A stretch of 64,000 nucleotides of DNA from DASSUW01 sp963789005 (GTDB lineage Bacteria > Actinomycetota > Thermoleophilia > Solirubrobacterales > Solirubrobacteraceae), in contig CAWBIZ010000015.1 of the NCBI GenBank assembly GCA_963789005.1, positions 186,001-250,000 of the forward strand, written 5' to 3'. Below, one piece after another: positions 16,433 to 25,608 of the stretch. The translations under genes and the position numbers were made by a program. Under the pieces are notes generated by a model. The model ran no database searches, had not been told where the DNA came from, and saw only the letters and a program-made list of their open reading frames with translations. The first letter of the stretch is position 1, and the number at the start of each line of letters is the position of its first letter.

Positions 16433-17887
16433 CTAGCTCCAGGGCTGGAGGCGCGGAGCGTCCGCTCCGGCGTCGATCACCGTGTGGCGGCCGTCGAGCG
16501 CGAGGTCGCGCTCGGGGAACTCCGAACGTGCGTGCGCGCCGCGGGTCTCCTCCCTGAACAGCGCGCTGCGGGCGACGAGACGGGCCAGCGGGTGGGGGTC
16601 CTCGAGCAGCGGCCGGAGTCCCTCGGCGTCGCGCTCGAGGCCGGCGTGGCGCCACATCGCCTTACGCGTCTCGCGCGTGGGAGCGGCGGCCACGGGCTGT
16701 TCTGGCGCGGCGACGAGCGCCTCTGCGGCGGTGGGCTCTTCGAGCCCGCGCAGCGCCGCCCGGCGGCCGAAGACGAAGCACTCGGAGAGCGAGTTCGAGG
16801 CCAGCCGGTTGGCGCCGTGGAGGCCGGTGCACGCGCACTCGCCGACGGCGTACAGCCCGGGCACCTGCGAGCGGCCGTCGAGGTCGGTGACGATGCCGCC
16901 CATCACGTAGTGGCTCGCGGGCGCCACCGGCACGAGCTCGGTCGCGGGATCCAGGCCCGCCTCGCGCAGCGCCGCCACGACGTTCGGGAAGCGGGCGGGA
17001 TCGACTTCGCGCATGTCGAGGAACACCGCCGGCGCGCCCTGCTCCGCGAGCTTGCCGAAGATCGCGCGCGCGACCGCGTCGCGCGGTGCCAGCTCGTCGA
17101 CGAACCGCTCGCCGTGCGCGTCGTGCAGCGTCGCGCCCTCGCCGCGGACGGCCTCGGAGATCAGGAAGCCCTCACGGCCCTTGACGCCGACGACCGCGGT
17201 GGGGTGGAACTGGGCGAACTCGAGGTCGGCGAGCGCGGCGCCGGCCGCGCGGGCGAGCAGGAGGCCGGAGCCGAACGACCCGGGCGGGTTGGTCGTCCGC
17301 GACCACAGCGCGGCGGCGCCCCCGGTGGCGAGCACGACGGCGCGCGCGCCGAGGGTGCGGCCGTCCTCGAGCCGGACGCCGGCGCAGCGCCCGCCGGTCG
17401 TCAGCGCCAGGCTCGCCGCCCGGGCGCCCTCGCGCACCTCGATCGCGGCGTCCTCGGCCACCACCGCCGACAGCTGGCGCAGGATCCGGCGCCCCGTGGC
17501 GCTCCCTCCGGCGTGGACGACGCGCCGCAGGCCGTGGCCGCCCTCGAGGCCGAGTGCGACGTGACCGTGGCGGTCGGCGTCGAACCGCACGCCGAGCTGC
17601 TCGAGGTCGCGGAAGCGCTCCGGCGCCTCGTCGGCCAGCACGCGGGCCGCGGACTCGCGCACGAGCCCGCGCCCGGCGCCCAGCGTGTCCTGCAGGTGGC
17701 GCTCGGGCGAGTCCTCGACCGAGAGCGCGGCGGCCAGGCCGCCCTGCGCCCAGTACGACGCGGTCTCCGCGAGCGGCCGGGCCGAGACGAGCGCCACGCG
17801 GGCGCCCTCGCGGGCGGCGGTCAGCGACGCGAACAGGCCGGCGGCGCCGGCGCCCACCACCACCAGGTCTGCGCGCTCGCCGTCCAC
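16433..17887 (-). CDS. nadB: L-aspartate oxidase
   Basis: A 484-residue flavoprotein of the succinate dehydrogenase/fumarate reductase family. It has the FAD dinucleotide motif DLVVVGAGAAGLFASLTAAR at the N-terminus, SYWAQGGLAAAL, RRVVHAGGSATGRRI (about residue 121), EFAQFHPTAV (about 225), GEGATL...RFVDELAPRD and VAPASHYVMGGIVTD with the catalytic His and Arg region, then HGANRLASNSLSECFVFG. It oxidises L-aspartate to iminoaspartate, the first step of NAD synthesis, in the cytoplasm. The C-terminal helical domain is shorter than in E. coli NadB. No nadA or nadC lies beside it; the divergent neighbour is an HDAC-like hydrolase whose GTG start is only 20 bases away, so the promoters must overlap. 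Confidence 0.9.
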   Translation of the reverse strand: MDGERADLVVVGAGAAGLFASLTAAREGARVALVSARPLAETASYWAQGGLAAALSVEDSPERHLQDTLGAGRGLVRESAARVLADEAPERFRDLEQLGVRFDADRHGHVALGLEGGHGLRRVVHAGGSATGRRILRQLSAVVAEDAAIEVREGARAASLALTTGGRCAGVRLEDGRTLGARAVVLATGGAAALWSRTTNPPGSFGSGLLLARAAGAALADLEFAQFHPTAVVGVKGREGFLISEAVRGEGATLHDAHGERFVDELAPRDAVARAIFGKLAEQGAPAVFLDMREVDPARFPNVVAALREAGLDPATELVPVAPASHYVMGGIVTDLDGRSQVPGLYAVGECACTGLHGANRLASNSLSECFVFGRRAALRGLEEPTAAEALVAAPEQPVAAAPTRETRKAMWRHAGLERDAEGLRPLLEDPHPLARLVARSALFREETRGAHARSEFPERDLALDGRHTVIDAGADAPRLQPWS

Positions 17888-17907
17888 GGACGCCCTACCG
17901 TACCGGC

Positions 17908-18925
<1,018 letters not shown>

Positions 18926-18930
<5 letters not shown>

Positions 18931-18984
18931 AGGGTCAGACCCTTTAGGCTGGCCCCGGGGACTAAAGGGGTCAGACCCCTTTAG
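18926..18984. repeat. Twin perfect palindromes, bidirectional terminator region
   Basis: Two palindromes lie in tandem between convergent genes. The first (18926-18948) has 11-base arms CCTAAAGGGTC/GACCCTTTAGG around a single A; the second (18962-18984) has arms CTAAAGGGGTC/GACCCCTTTAG around a single A. They differ mainly by one extra G:C pair. The first overlaps the TAA stop of the HDAC-like gene. They likely stop transcription from both sides; their near identity also suggests a mobile palindromic repeat. Confidence 0.6.
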
Positions 18985-18996
18985 GTCGGACCTGAG

Positions 18997-19638
18997 CTAC
19001 GGCGTCGGGCTGGGGGTGGCGCCGCCGGTCGCCTCGGGCACGACGCGGCGCACGTAGGCGCCCTCGATCTGCCCTTGGAGCGCCTCGCGCGCCTGGTCGG
19101 CGGCGCGCTGGCTGTCGTACTGGCCGGAGAACACGACGAAGCGGTCCGGCTCGAGCGAGCTGAAGTCGTTGGAGTCGAGCACGCCGACGGAGACGCCCTG
19201 ACCGGCGAGCTCCTCCGCGCGGGCGTCCGCGGCCTCGCGCGTGGCCGAGGACTCGAGCACGATCGTCCACGCCGTCGTGCCCGCGGGCCACTCGGCGATC
19301 GCCGGGGTCGTGGACGCGGGCGGGACCGTGGTCGCCTCGGGAGTGGGGGCCACCGGCGCGGCGGGCGCGGGCGTGGGTGCTGGCTGCTCGGCCACCTGCT
19401 CGGCGTCTCCGGCCAGCTCCACGAGCGCGAGCACGAGCGCGATCACGGCCACCGCCAGCAGCGCCCCGACGAGCAGGACCGGCCCGCGCCAGCTCGGCGG
19501 CGAGGCGATCGTCATGCCGACCTCGGCGCCGCACTCGAGGCACCACTCCTGGCCGGGCGCGAGCGCCGATCCGCAGCGCGGGCAGCGCCGCGGCTCGGCG
19601 ACGGGCTCGGCGGGAGCGGGAGTCTCGACCGCGCTCAC
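18997..19638 (-). CDS. Zinc-ribbon, single-pass membrane protein with SPOR domain
   Basis: A 213-residue protein starting with the GTG that overlaps the upstream stop (GTGA). Order of parts: a zinc ribbon with CPRCGS and CLECGA (about residues 18-38), a membrane helix (PVLLVGALLAVAVIALVLAL, about 52-72), a Pro/Ala/Thr-rich extracellular linker, and a C-terminal SPOR-like domain (TTAWTIVLESSATREAADA to AYVRRVVPEA, about 130-205). SPOR domains bind denuded peptidoglycan at division sites, so the protein is probably an envelope protein with a cytoplasmic zinc ribbon (inference). It is co-transcribed with a second zinc-ribbon protein. Confidence 0.7.
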   Translation of the reverse strand: MSAVETPAPAEPVAEPRRCPRCGSALAPGQEWCLECGAEVGMTIASPPSWRGPVLLVGALLAVAVIALVLALVELAGDAEQVAEQPAPTPAPAAPVAPTPEATTVPPASTTPAIAEWPAGTTAWTIVLESSATREAADARAEELAGQGVSVGVLDSNDFSSLEPDRFVVFSGQYDSQRAADQAREALQGQIEGAYVRRVVPEATGGATPSPTP

Positions 19639-20699
19639 GCCTGCTCCCGCCGACCCTCGACCGAAGGCACGGGATCGGCGTCGCGCGGCGCCGCGTCCCC
19701 GTCGCGCGTCTCCGCGGATTCCTGGCTCGCCGGCGCGGCGTCGCCTGCCGGCGCCGCGTTCGCCTGGCTCGTCGCGGGCGCGGCGCCCCCTGGCGCGGCG
19801 GGCTCGTGGCTCGCCGGTGCGGCCTGCGGCTTCTGTTCGGGGCGACCGTGCGTGGTCGGCTGGTCGGCGGAGCCGAGCCATTCGCCGGTGACCGCGGCCG
19901 GCTTGTCGGTGGGCTCGGGCTCGGTGGCCTGGCGGCTGGCCCACAGGCCGCTGCTCTGTTCCGGGGCCGCGGCGTCGTCGCGCTTGGCGCGGGCCTTGGC
20001 GTCGAGCGGGGTGCCGCAGCGGGCGCAGAAGTGGGCGTCGCTCGCGTGCAGCTCGCCGCAGGCGGGGCAGGTGCCGCCGATGCCGGCCTCACGCAGCGTC
20101 GGCGCGGCGTGCGGCTCGCCCAGGCGCGCCTCGAGCGCGCGGACCTCGGCGTCGAGCGCCGCGATGCGCTCCGCCTTGGCCCGCTGCAGGCGGCCGTGCG
20201 ACTCGCGCGGCGCGGTCGCGGTGCGATGGATCTCGTAGGTCAGGCCGCCGAGGTCGCGCAGGAGCAGCTCTCGCACCGACCGCAGGTAGCGCAGGCGCCG
20301 CCGCAGCCGTCCCCGGCGCGTGCTCGCGGGCGCCTGCTCGAGCTCGGACGGGTCGACGCCGGCCGGCAGGTCGGGCACCGAGACGTGCTCCGGCGCGGTC
20401 TGCTCGGCGGGGCGCTCCGGGAACTGGCCGGCGATCGGGACGGTCGCCATCGGGGCCGCTGTCGCTTCTGACTTCGCCGCGGGGCCGCTCCAGCCGGTCG
20501 GGCCGATCGCCCAGTCGCGCGTGGCCGGGTCGCTGGGCGTCTCGGCGATCACCTGCGTCGGCTGGTTGTCGTCAGCGGACAGGGGCCGCTGGCCGCCGGA
20601 CGTGGCGGGCGTCGCGACCGGGTCGGAGGACGCGGTCGGGGACCGGTTCTCGTCGGCGGTCGCAGGGCGTCGTGTCAGGCGTCGCAGCAGGCCGCTCAT
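19635..20699 (-). CDS. Zinc-ribbon protein with central helical domain and disordered tails
   Basis: A 354-residue soluble protein. The first 110 residues are Ser/Pro/Thr-rich and probably disordered. A central basic helical block (RRRLRYLRSVRELLLRDLGG, about 133-155) is followed by a coiled-coil (AKAERIAALDAEVRALEARL) and a zinc ribbon with CPAC and CARC (about 210-235), then a long Ala/Pro/Glu-rich tail. No catalytic motif is visible. It is the first gene of a two-gene operon with the SPOR protein, with a TATACT -10 upstream. A joint role in envelope or division scaffolding is possible but not demonstrated by sequence. Confidence 0.6.
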   Translation of the reverse strand: MSGLLRRLTRRPATADENRSPTASSDPVATPATSGGQRPLSADDNQPTQVIAETPSDPATRDWAIGPTGWSGPAAKSEATAAPMATVPIAGQFPERPAEQTAPEHVSVPDLPAGVDPSELEQAPASTRRGRLRRRLRYLRSVRELLLRDLGGLTYEIHRTATAPRESHGRLQRAKAERIAALDAEVRALEARLGEPHAAPTLREAGIGGTCPACGELHASDAHFCARCGTPLDAKARAKRDDAAAPEQSSGLWASRQATEPEPTDKPAAVTGEWLGSADQPTTHGRPEQKPQAAPASHEPAAPGGAAPATSQANAAPAGDAAPASQESAETRDGDAAPRDADPVPSVEGRREQA

Positions 20700-20744
20700 G
20701 CGCGTCAGCAGGGGCAGACGGTGGACGTACGCCCCGAGCCGTCG

Positions 20745-20750
20745 AGTATA
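20745..20750 (-). promoter_or_regulatory. -10 element (TATACT) of the zinc-ribbon/SPOR operon
   Basis: On the minus strand TATACT occurs 45 bases before the ATG at 20699, in the short gap after the glycosyltransferase gene. It is a five-of-six match to the consensus -10 in otherwise GC-rich DNA; a clear -35 is not seen. Confidence 0.4.
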
Positions 20751-20772
20751 GGATCGCCGGTTGCGGCCACTC

Positions 20773-21735
20773 TCAGGAAACCCGCGCGGACGCGGGTCGG
20801 AGCGGCTCCGAGGCGACCACGTCGTGCCACGCCGCGACGACCCGGGCGGCCATGCGGTCGGCGGAGAAGAGCGCCGCGCGCCCGCGACCGTCCACGCGCG
20901 GGTCGTCGTTCTCGAGCACGGGTCTGAGCGCCGCCCGCCACGCCCCCGGCTCCCACGGGGCGCAGAACGCCCCGTCGATCCCCTCCAGCGCCACGGGATG
21001 GATGCCCACGGGGGTGCCGAAGGCCGGCACCCCGCAGGCGAGGGCCTCGATCACCGACAGACCGAAGCCCTCGGCCTGCGACGGGACGAGCACGGCGTTG
21101 GCCGCGTTGATCCAGTACGGCACCTCGTCCGGCGGCACGCGCCCCATGGTCAGCAGCGTCGTGTCGCCGGCGGCCTCTCGTGCGCGGTCGAAGCGCTTCA
21201 GGGCCCGCGAGGGGTCGTGCGGGAACAGCAGGTATGGCCGCTGGGGGTCGAGGCCCAGCCGAGCGCGCGCCTCGCGCCGCGGGATCGCGCGGAAGCGGCC
21301 GAGGTCGATCCCGACCGGGAGCACGGCCACCCGGCGGGCCGTGCCGGCGCCGGGGAGCTGCCCGCTGAACTCGCGCGAGACGGCCGCCGGCAGCGCGGTG
21401 AAGGGCAGGACCGCGCGCGTGAGCCGGTTCGAGCGAGGGTGGAAGAGGTCGTTGCCGTGCAGCGTCACGACGACCGGCCCGAGGCGGGCGGCGAGCGCCG
21501 GCCACGCGGTCAGGCCGAAGTGGGCGTGGACGACGTCGAACCGCTCGCGCGCGCCGTAGCGGCGCCGCAGCTCGCGTGCCGCCCGCGGGTACGCCCGCAG
21601 GCCTGGCGGGAACGCGAACAGCTCGACCTCGACGTCCCCGCGCCGCCGCAGCGCCTCGACCTGGTCGCGCACGAACGAGCCCAGCGCGGGGCGCTCCAGG
21701 CTCGGGTACATGTTCGTCACGACGAGCGCGCGCAA
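20773..21735 (-). CDS. Glycosyltransferase family 4
   Basis: A 320-residue GT-B enzyme. The N-terminus LRALVVTNMYPSLERPALG and VRDQVEALRRRGD, a central DVVHAHFGLTAWPAL and the donor-binding C-terminal half with LLTMGRVPPDEVPYWINAAN and VPSQAEGFGLSVIEALACG (EGFGLSVIEA is the GT4 ExxxxxxxE motif) are clear. The start is a TTG at 21735 chosen by alignment to this family's usual beginning; a GTG at 21786 in frame is the alternative. It likely transfers a sugar from a nucleotide donor to a lipid or polysaccharide at the inner membrane face. It stands apart from the main polysaccharide region at 51-64 kb, and its acceptor is unknown. Confidence 0.83.
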   Translation of the reverse strand: MRALVVTNMYPSLERPALGSFVRDQVEALRRRGDVEVELFAFPPGLRAYPRAARELRRRYGARERFDVVHAHFGLTAWPALAARLGPVVVTLHGNDLFHPRSNRLTRAVLPFTALPAAVSREFSGQLPGAGTARRVAVLPVGIDLGRFRAIPRREARARLGLDPQRPYLLFPHDPSRALKRFDRAREAAGDTTLLTMGRVPPDEVPYWINAANAVLVPSQAEGFGLSVIEALACGVPAFGTPVGIHPVALEGIDGAFCAPWEPGAWRAALRPVLENDDPRVDGRGRAALFSADRMAARVVAAWHDVVASEPLRPASARVS

Positions 21736-21874
21736 AGCGCGTCGAGCCTGGCACAGACTCGCAACACCCGCGTCTAGATCCGTCACACCCTTCCCCGGAG
21801 ACTGGTCGGGCCGCCTTCCAGACGGGCGGCGCCGGGCTCCGCGGCAGGCGGGGCGGAACGACAGGGGGCACCAG

Positions 21875-22093
21875 ATGCGCTTCGAGCTCATGGGCCGCGC
21901 CCACGCGCGGCTGGCGCGCGCGATCGCGCGCAGCGACGGACAGGGGACCGTGGAGTACGTCGGCCTCGTGCTGCTCGTCGCCGTCCTGATCGCGGGCGTC
22001 GTGAAGGCCAGCGGCGGGTTCTCCGACACCGGGATCGCCGAGGCGGTCGTGAAGAAGATCAAGGGCGCGATCGACGGCGTCGGAGAAGGATGA
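21875..22093 (+). CDS. Flp/TadE-type pilin-like small protein
   Basis: A 72-residue protein with a basic N-terminus, then GQGTVEYVGLVLLVAVLIAGV, which matches the class III/Flp-type pilin processing site (Gly before a hydrophobic segment with Glu at position +5) followed by one membrane helix. AGGGGG precedes the ATG. Its stop overlaps the start of the next small membrane protein. Other Tad secretion genes are not in the window, so it may be assembled by a system elsewhere, or act as a stand-alone membrane peptide. Confidence 0.65.
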   Translation: MRFELMGRAHARLARAIARSDGQGTVEYVGLVLLVAVLIAGVVKASGGFSDTGIAEAVVKKIKGAIDGVGEG

Positions 22094-22293
22094 AGTCCGG
22101 CCCGCTCGGCGAGCTCCTGGCCGATGCCGGAGCGGTCGTCGGAGGCACGGCTGCGCTCGGCGCGACGCTGGGCTTCGTCGCAGGCTCGCTGGTCCACGAC
22201 CTTCGTGCGGACGTCGACCCTGACACGTGGGCTCGCAAGGGCGGCATGCTCGGAGGCGTCTTCGGTCTGCTGGTGTTCGTCGACGGCGCGTAG
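22090..22293 (+). CDS. Small glycine-rich membrane protein
   Basis: A 67-residue protein overlapping the pilin-like gene by ATGA. It has two hydrophobic, Gly-zipper-like segments (GAVVGGTAALGATLGFVAGS and GGMLGGVFGLLVF) separated by a short acidic loop. I do not recognise a family. Coupling to the pilin-like gene suggests a linked membrane function. Confidence 0.5.
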   Translation: MKSGPLGELLADAGAVVGGTAALGATLGFVAGSLVHDLRADVDPDTWARKGGMLGGVFGLLVFVDGA

Positions 22294-22302
22294 AATCGAC
22301 TC

Positions 22303-22503
22303 ATGCGGAAGCGGACCCGCTTCTACTTCGTGCTCGCGCTGACGCCGGTGGCAGCCAAAGTGCTGTCGGAGATCGGCGAGGACTGGAGCGATGCCGCGTT
22401 CTATGGCGCGGTCGCGGGCGTGGTCGCGTTGTTCGCCGTGTTCGGCAACTTCTGGGTGGACATGGCACCCGACGGGGCACTACGCCGCCGGCCGCGCACC
22501 TGA
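22303..22503 (+). CDS. Small membrane protein, unknown
   Basis: A 66-residue protein nine bases after the previous gene. It has a basic N-terminus, a first hydrophobic segment (FYFVLALTPVAA) and a second (AFYGAVAGVVALFAVFGNFW), then a basic tail. No family recognised. It appears to be the third gene of the small-protein operon that begins with the pilin-like gene. Confidence 0.45.
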   Translation: MRKRTRFYFVLALTPVAAKVLSEIGEDWSDAAFYGAVAGVVALFAVFGNFWVDMAPDGALRRRPRT

Positions 22504-22552
22504 CATTCCCGCGGCAACGCCTGCCAGACTGCCCGCCGTGACGGGATCGACG

Positions 22553-23419
22553 ATGGCGCTCGACGACGTGCGCCGGCGGCCGGTCGGGGTGTTCGACTCC
22601 GGCGTCGGTGGGCTGACCGTGCTGCACGAGCTGCTCGTGCAGCTGCCGGCCGAGGACTTCGTCTACCTCGCCGACTCCGCGCGGTTCCCGTACGGCGGCC
22701 GGGGCATCGGCGAGCTGGAGGGGTTCGCGCTCGAGGTCGCCGACGAGCTGCTCGCCCGCCGGGTGAAGCTGCTCGTCGTCGCCTGCAACTCGGCCACCGC
22801 CGCGGCGCTCCCCGCGCTGCGGGAGCGGCTGCGGCAGACCACGCTGGGCGTCGAGGTGCTCGGCGTCGTGCAGCCCGGCGCCGTGCAGGCGGTCGCGGCG
22901 ACGCGCAACGGCCGCGTCGGGCTGCTCGCGACGCCCGCGACGGTCGAGAGCGGCGCGTACGCGCAGGCGATCGCCGACGCCGACCCGTTCGTCGAGCTCA
23001 CGTCGGTCGCCTGCCCGGACCTCGCCGCGATCATCGAGGCGGGCTTTCCGTTCGACCAGCACGTCGTCGACACCGTGCGCGAGTACTGCGCGCCGCTGCG
23101 CGCGGCGGGGGTCGACACCGTCGTGCTCGGCTGCACCCACTACCCGCTCGTGCGCCCGATGCTCCAGCGCATGCTCGGCCGCGCGGTCAACATCATCGTC
23201 TCCGGCGACCCGCTCGCCCATCAGGTCGAGCACGTGCTCGGCGCCCGCGGCCTGGCCAACCCGCGCACGACCGGCGAGGGCGAGTACTCGTTCCTGTGCA
23301 CGGGCGCGGGGGAGACGTTCCGCGAGCTCGGCACGCGCTTCCTGCAGCTCCCGCTGGGCGCCGTCGAGCCGGTGTCGCTCGCGAGCGGTCGCGAGCTCGC
23401 CGCGGGAGGTCGCCGATGA
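22553..23419 (+). CDS. murI: Glutamate racemase
   Basis: A 288-residue enzyme that makes D-glutamate for peptidoglycan. VGVFDSGVGGLTVLHEL opens the fold, VVACNSATAAALPAL carries the first catalytic Cys and VVLGCTHYPLVRPML the second. YLADSARFPYGGR is the substrate loop (about residue 43). The ATG at 22553 was chosen; a GTG 15 bases upstream is also in frame. It overlaps rph by ATGA, forming the common actinobacterial murI-rph-rdgB cluster. Cytoplasmic, probably essential. Confidence 0.93.
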   Translation: MALDDVRRRPVGVFDSGVGGLTVLHELLVQLPAEDFVYLADSARFPYGGRGIGELEGFALEVADELLARRVKLLVVACNSATAAALPALRERLRQTTLGVEVLGVVQPGAVQAVAATRNGRVGLLATPATVESGAYAQAIADADPFVELTSVACPDLAAIIEAGFPFDQHVVDTVREYCAPLRAAGVDTVVLGCTHYPLVRPMLQRMLGRAVNIIVSGDPLAHQVEHVLGARGLANPRTTGEGEYSFLCTGAGETFRELGTRFLQLPLGAVEPVSLASGRELAAGGRR

Positions 23420-24138
23420 CCGCCGAGCGCAGCGGCGGAAGGGCCGCGGACCACCTTCGCCCGACCACGATCGAGCCCGGGTTCGTGCGCACGGCGACCG
23501 GCTCGGCGCTGATCTCGGCCGGCGAGACGCGCGTGATCTGCACCGCGTCCGTGCAGGAGTCGGTCCCGCGCTGGCTCGCGGGCAAGGGCCGCGGCTGGCT
23601 GACGGCCGAGTACGGGATGCTGCCCGCCTCGACCGGCGACCGCAAGCAGCGCGACGTGTCCAAGGGCCGGCCCGACGGCCGCAGTGTCGAGATCCAGCGC
23701 CTGATCGGCCGCTCGCTCAGGGGCGTCGTCGACTTCGGGGCGATGGGGGAGCGGACGATCTACGTCGACTGCGACGTGCTGCAGGCGGACGGCGGGACGC
23801 GCTGTGCGTCGATCACCGGCGGCTACGTCGCGCTCGACCTCGCCTGCCGTGCGCTCGTCGACGCCGGCAAGCTCGCGCGCAGCCCGCTGACCGGCAGCGT
23901 CGCGGCCGTCTCGTGCGGCATCGTCGACGGCGTTCCGCTGCTCGACCTCGACTACCCGGAGGACTCGTCCGCCGAGGTCGACGCCAACGTGGTGATGACC
24001 GGGGAGGGCGGCCTCGTCGAGGTCCAGGCCACCGCCGAGCGCACGCCGCTCTCGCGCGCGCACCTCGACGAGCTGCTCGCGCTCGCCCAGGTCGGCATCG
24101 ACCGCCTGCGCGAGATCCAGGCGTCCGCCGCCGGCTGA
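23416..24138 (+). CDS. rph: Ribonuclease PH
   Basis: A 240-residue 3'-to-5' phosphorolytic exoribonuclease that trims tRNA 3' ends. Family blocks visible: LRPTTIEPGFVRTATGSALI, VPRWLAGKGRGWLTAEYGML, RSVEIQRLIGRSLRGVVDF and YVDCDVLQADGGTRCASITG (with the phosphate-binding and catalytic Asp region), and LDLDYPEDSSAEVDANVVM. Length and motif order match the family. It is translationally coupled to murI and followed by rdgB nine bases later. Confidence 0.93.
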   Translation: MTAERSGGRAADHLRPTTIEPGFVRTATGSALISAGETRVICTASVQESVPRWLAGKGRGWLTAEYGMLPASTGDRKQRDVSKGRPDGRSVEIQRLIGRSLRGVVDFGAMGERTIYVDCDVLQADGGTRCASITGGYVALDLACRALVDAGKLARSPLTGSVAAVSCGIVDGVPLLDLDYPEDSSAEVDANVVMTGEGGLVEVQATAERTPLSRAHLDELLALAQVGIDRLREIQASAAG

Positions 24139-24147
24139 GGGCCGCGC

Positions 24148-24708
24148 GTGCGCCTCCTGCTGGCCACCCGCAACGACCACAAGCTCCGGGAGCTCGGCCG
24201 GCTGCTGCCGGCGGTCGAGCTCGAGCCGCTTCCCGCCGGTCTTCCGAGCCCGGTCGAGGACGGCGACAGCTACGCCGCCAACGCGCTGATCAAGGCCCGC
24301 GCCGCCGCCGTGACCACGGGCCGCCCGGCGATCGCCGACGACTCCGGGATCGAGGCCGAGGCCCTCGGCGGCGCTCCGGGCGTGCGCAGCGCCCGCTTCG
24401 CCGGCGAGCACGCCACGGACGCCGAGAACCTCGCCAAGCTGCGAGCCGCGGCGCCCGCCGGTTCGCGGCTGCGCTACGTGTGCGCGATCGCCCACGTCGA
24501 CCCGCACGGCCCCGAGCACGTCTTCGAGCGCACGACAGAGGGGACGGTCGCCCGCGAGCCGCGCGGCGAGCGCGGCTTCGGCTACGACCCGCTGTTCGTC
24601 CCCGAAGGCGAGGCCCGCACGATGGCCGAGCTCGCCGACGAGGAGAAGGACGCGATCTCCCACCGCGGCCGGGCCGCACGGGCGCTGGCCGAGTGGCTCG
24701 CCACATGA
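24148..24708 (+). CDS. rdgB: XTP/dITP diphosphatase (RdgB/HAM1)
   Basis: A 186-residue house-cleaning pyrophosphatase that hydrolyses non-canonical purine nucleoside triphosphates to monophosphates. LLLATRNDHKLRELGRLLP is the nucleotide-binding start, IADDSGIEAEALGGAPGVRS (about residue 65) contains the metal-binding Asp pair, and GERGFGYDPLFVPEG (about 140) and SHRGRAARAL complete the signature. Starts with GTG nine bases after rph; overlaps the CDF transporter by ATGA. Confidence 0.92.
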   Translation: MRLLLATRNDHKLRELGRLLPAVELEPLPAGLPSPVEDGDSYAANALIKARAAAVTTGRPAIADDSGIEAEALGGAPGVRSARFAGEHATDAENLAKLRAAAPAGSRLRYVCAIAHVDPHGPEHVFERTTEGTVAREPRGERGFGYDPLFVPEGEARTMAELADEEKDAISHRGRAARALAEWLAT

Positions 24709-25589
24709 GAGGCCCGCGCACGCGCGCGGCGGCCGTCTCGATCGGCTCCAACGCCGCGCTCATCCTGCTCAAGCTGGTCGCCGGCGCGGTCACCGGCTCG
24801 GTCGCGATCCTCACGGAGGCGATCCACTCGAGCGTCGACCTGATCGCCTCGCTGATCGCGTTCTTCTCCGTCCGCCAGGCGGAGGAGCCGGCCGACGAGG
24901 GCCACCGCTACGGCCACGAGAAGTTCGAGAACGTCGCCGCGGCCGCCGAGGGCGTCCTGATCCTCGTCGGCTCCGGCGTGATCGTCTACGCCGCGGTGCG
25001 CAGCCTCGTGCGGGGCCCCGAGCTGGATTCGCTCGGCTTCGGCATCGCCGTGCTCGCGTTCTCGACCGCCGCCAACTTCGCGGTCTCGACGTGGCTCTAC
25101 GCCCGGGCGCGCGACACCCAGTCGGCCGCGCTCGAGGGCGATGCCGCCCACCTGCGGACGGACGCCTACACGTCCGGAGGGGTCCTGGTCGGGCTCGGGC
25201 TCGTCCACTTCACGGGCGCCGAGTGGCTCGACCCGGCGGTCGCGCTCGTCATCGCCGCGGCGATCGTCGTCACCGGCCTGAAGCTCGTCAGGCGCTCGTG
25301 GGCGGTGCTCGTCGACGAGGCGCTGCCGCCCGACGAGCTGGCCGCGATCCGCGACGCCATCGAGGCGTTCGGCCCCCGCGGCATCGTCGGGTTCCACCAG
25401 CTGCGCACACGCCGCGCGGGCGCGCGCCGCTACGTGGACCTACACGTGCAGTTCCGCAGCGGGACGACGCTCGAGGCTGCCCACGGCACCGCGCACGCCC
25501 TGCAGGACGAGATCACCCAGCGGCTCCCCGGCGGCACCGACGTGCTGATCCACTTGGAGCCCGAGGACAAGGTGCGGCCGGACTCATAG
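24705..25589 (+). CDS. Cation diffusion facilitator transporter
   Basis: A 294-residue metal efflux protein with about six membrane helices. The transport site residues are in TEAIHSSVDLIASLIAF (His-x3-Asp, about residue 40) and AAHLRTDAYTSGGVLVG (His-x3-Asp, about 149), the classical CDF A-site; EGHRYGHEKFENVAAAAEG follows helix 2. The cytoplasmic C-terminal domain (residues about 205-290) carries the ferredoxin-like fold ending HLEPED. Expected substrates are Zn, Fe, Mn or Co exchanged for protons. It is the last gene of the murI operon; the palindromic repeat cluster lies immediately downstream. Confidence 0.9.
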   Translation: MRGPRTRAAAVSIGSNAALILLKLVAGAVTGSVAILTEAIHSSVDLIASLIAFFSVRQAEEPADEGHRYGHEKFENVAAAAEGVLILVGSGVIVYAAVRSLVRGPELDSLGFGIAVLAFSTAANFAVSTWLYARARDTQSAALEGDAAHLRTDAYTSGGVLVGLGLVHFTGAEWLDPAVALVIAAAIVVTGLKLVRRSWAVLVDEALPPDELAAIRDAIEAFGPRGIVGFHQLRTRRAGARRYVDLHVQFRSGTTLEAAHGTAHALQDEITQRLPGGTDVLIHLEPEDKVRPDS

Positions 25590-25608
25590 CCGCTGTGGCA
25601 CCGCCGAA

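Noticed and set aside
16433..17887. Fumarate reductase flavoprotein instead of NadB
   Set aside because: No iron-sulfur or membrane subunit genes adjoin it, and the motif series and length fit L-aspartate oxidase.
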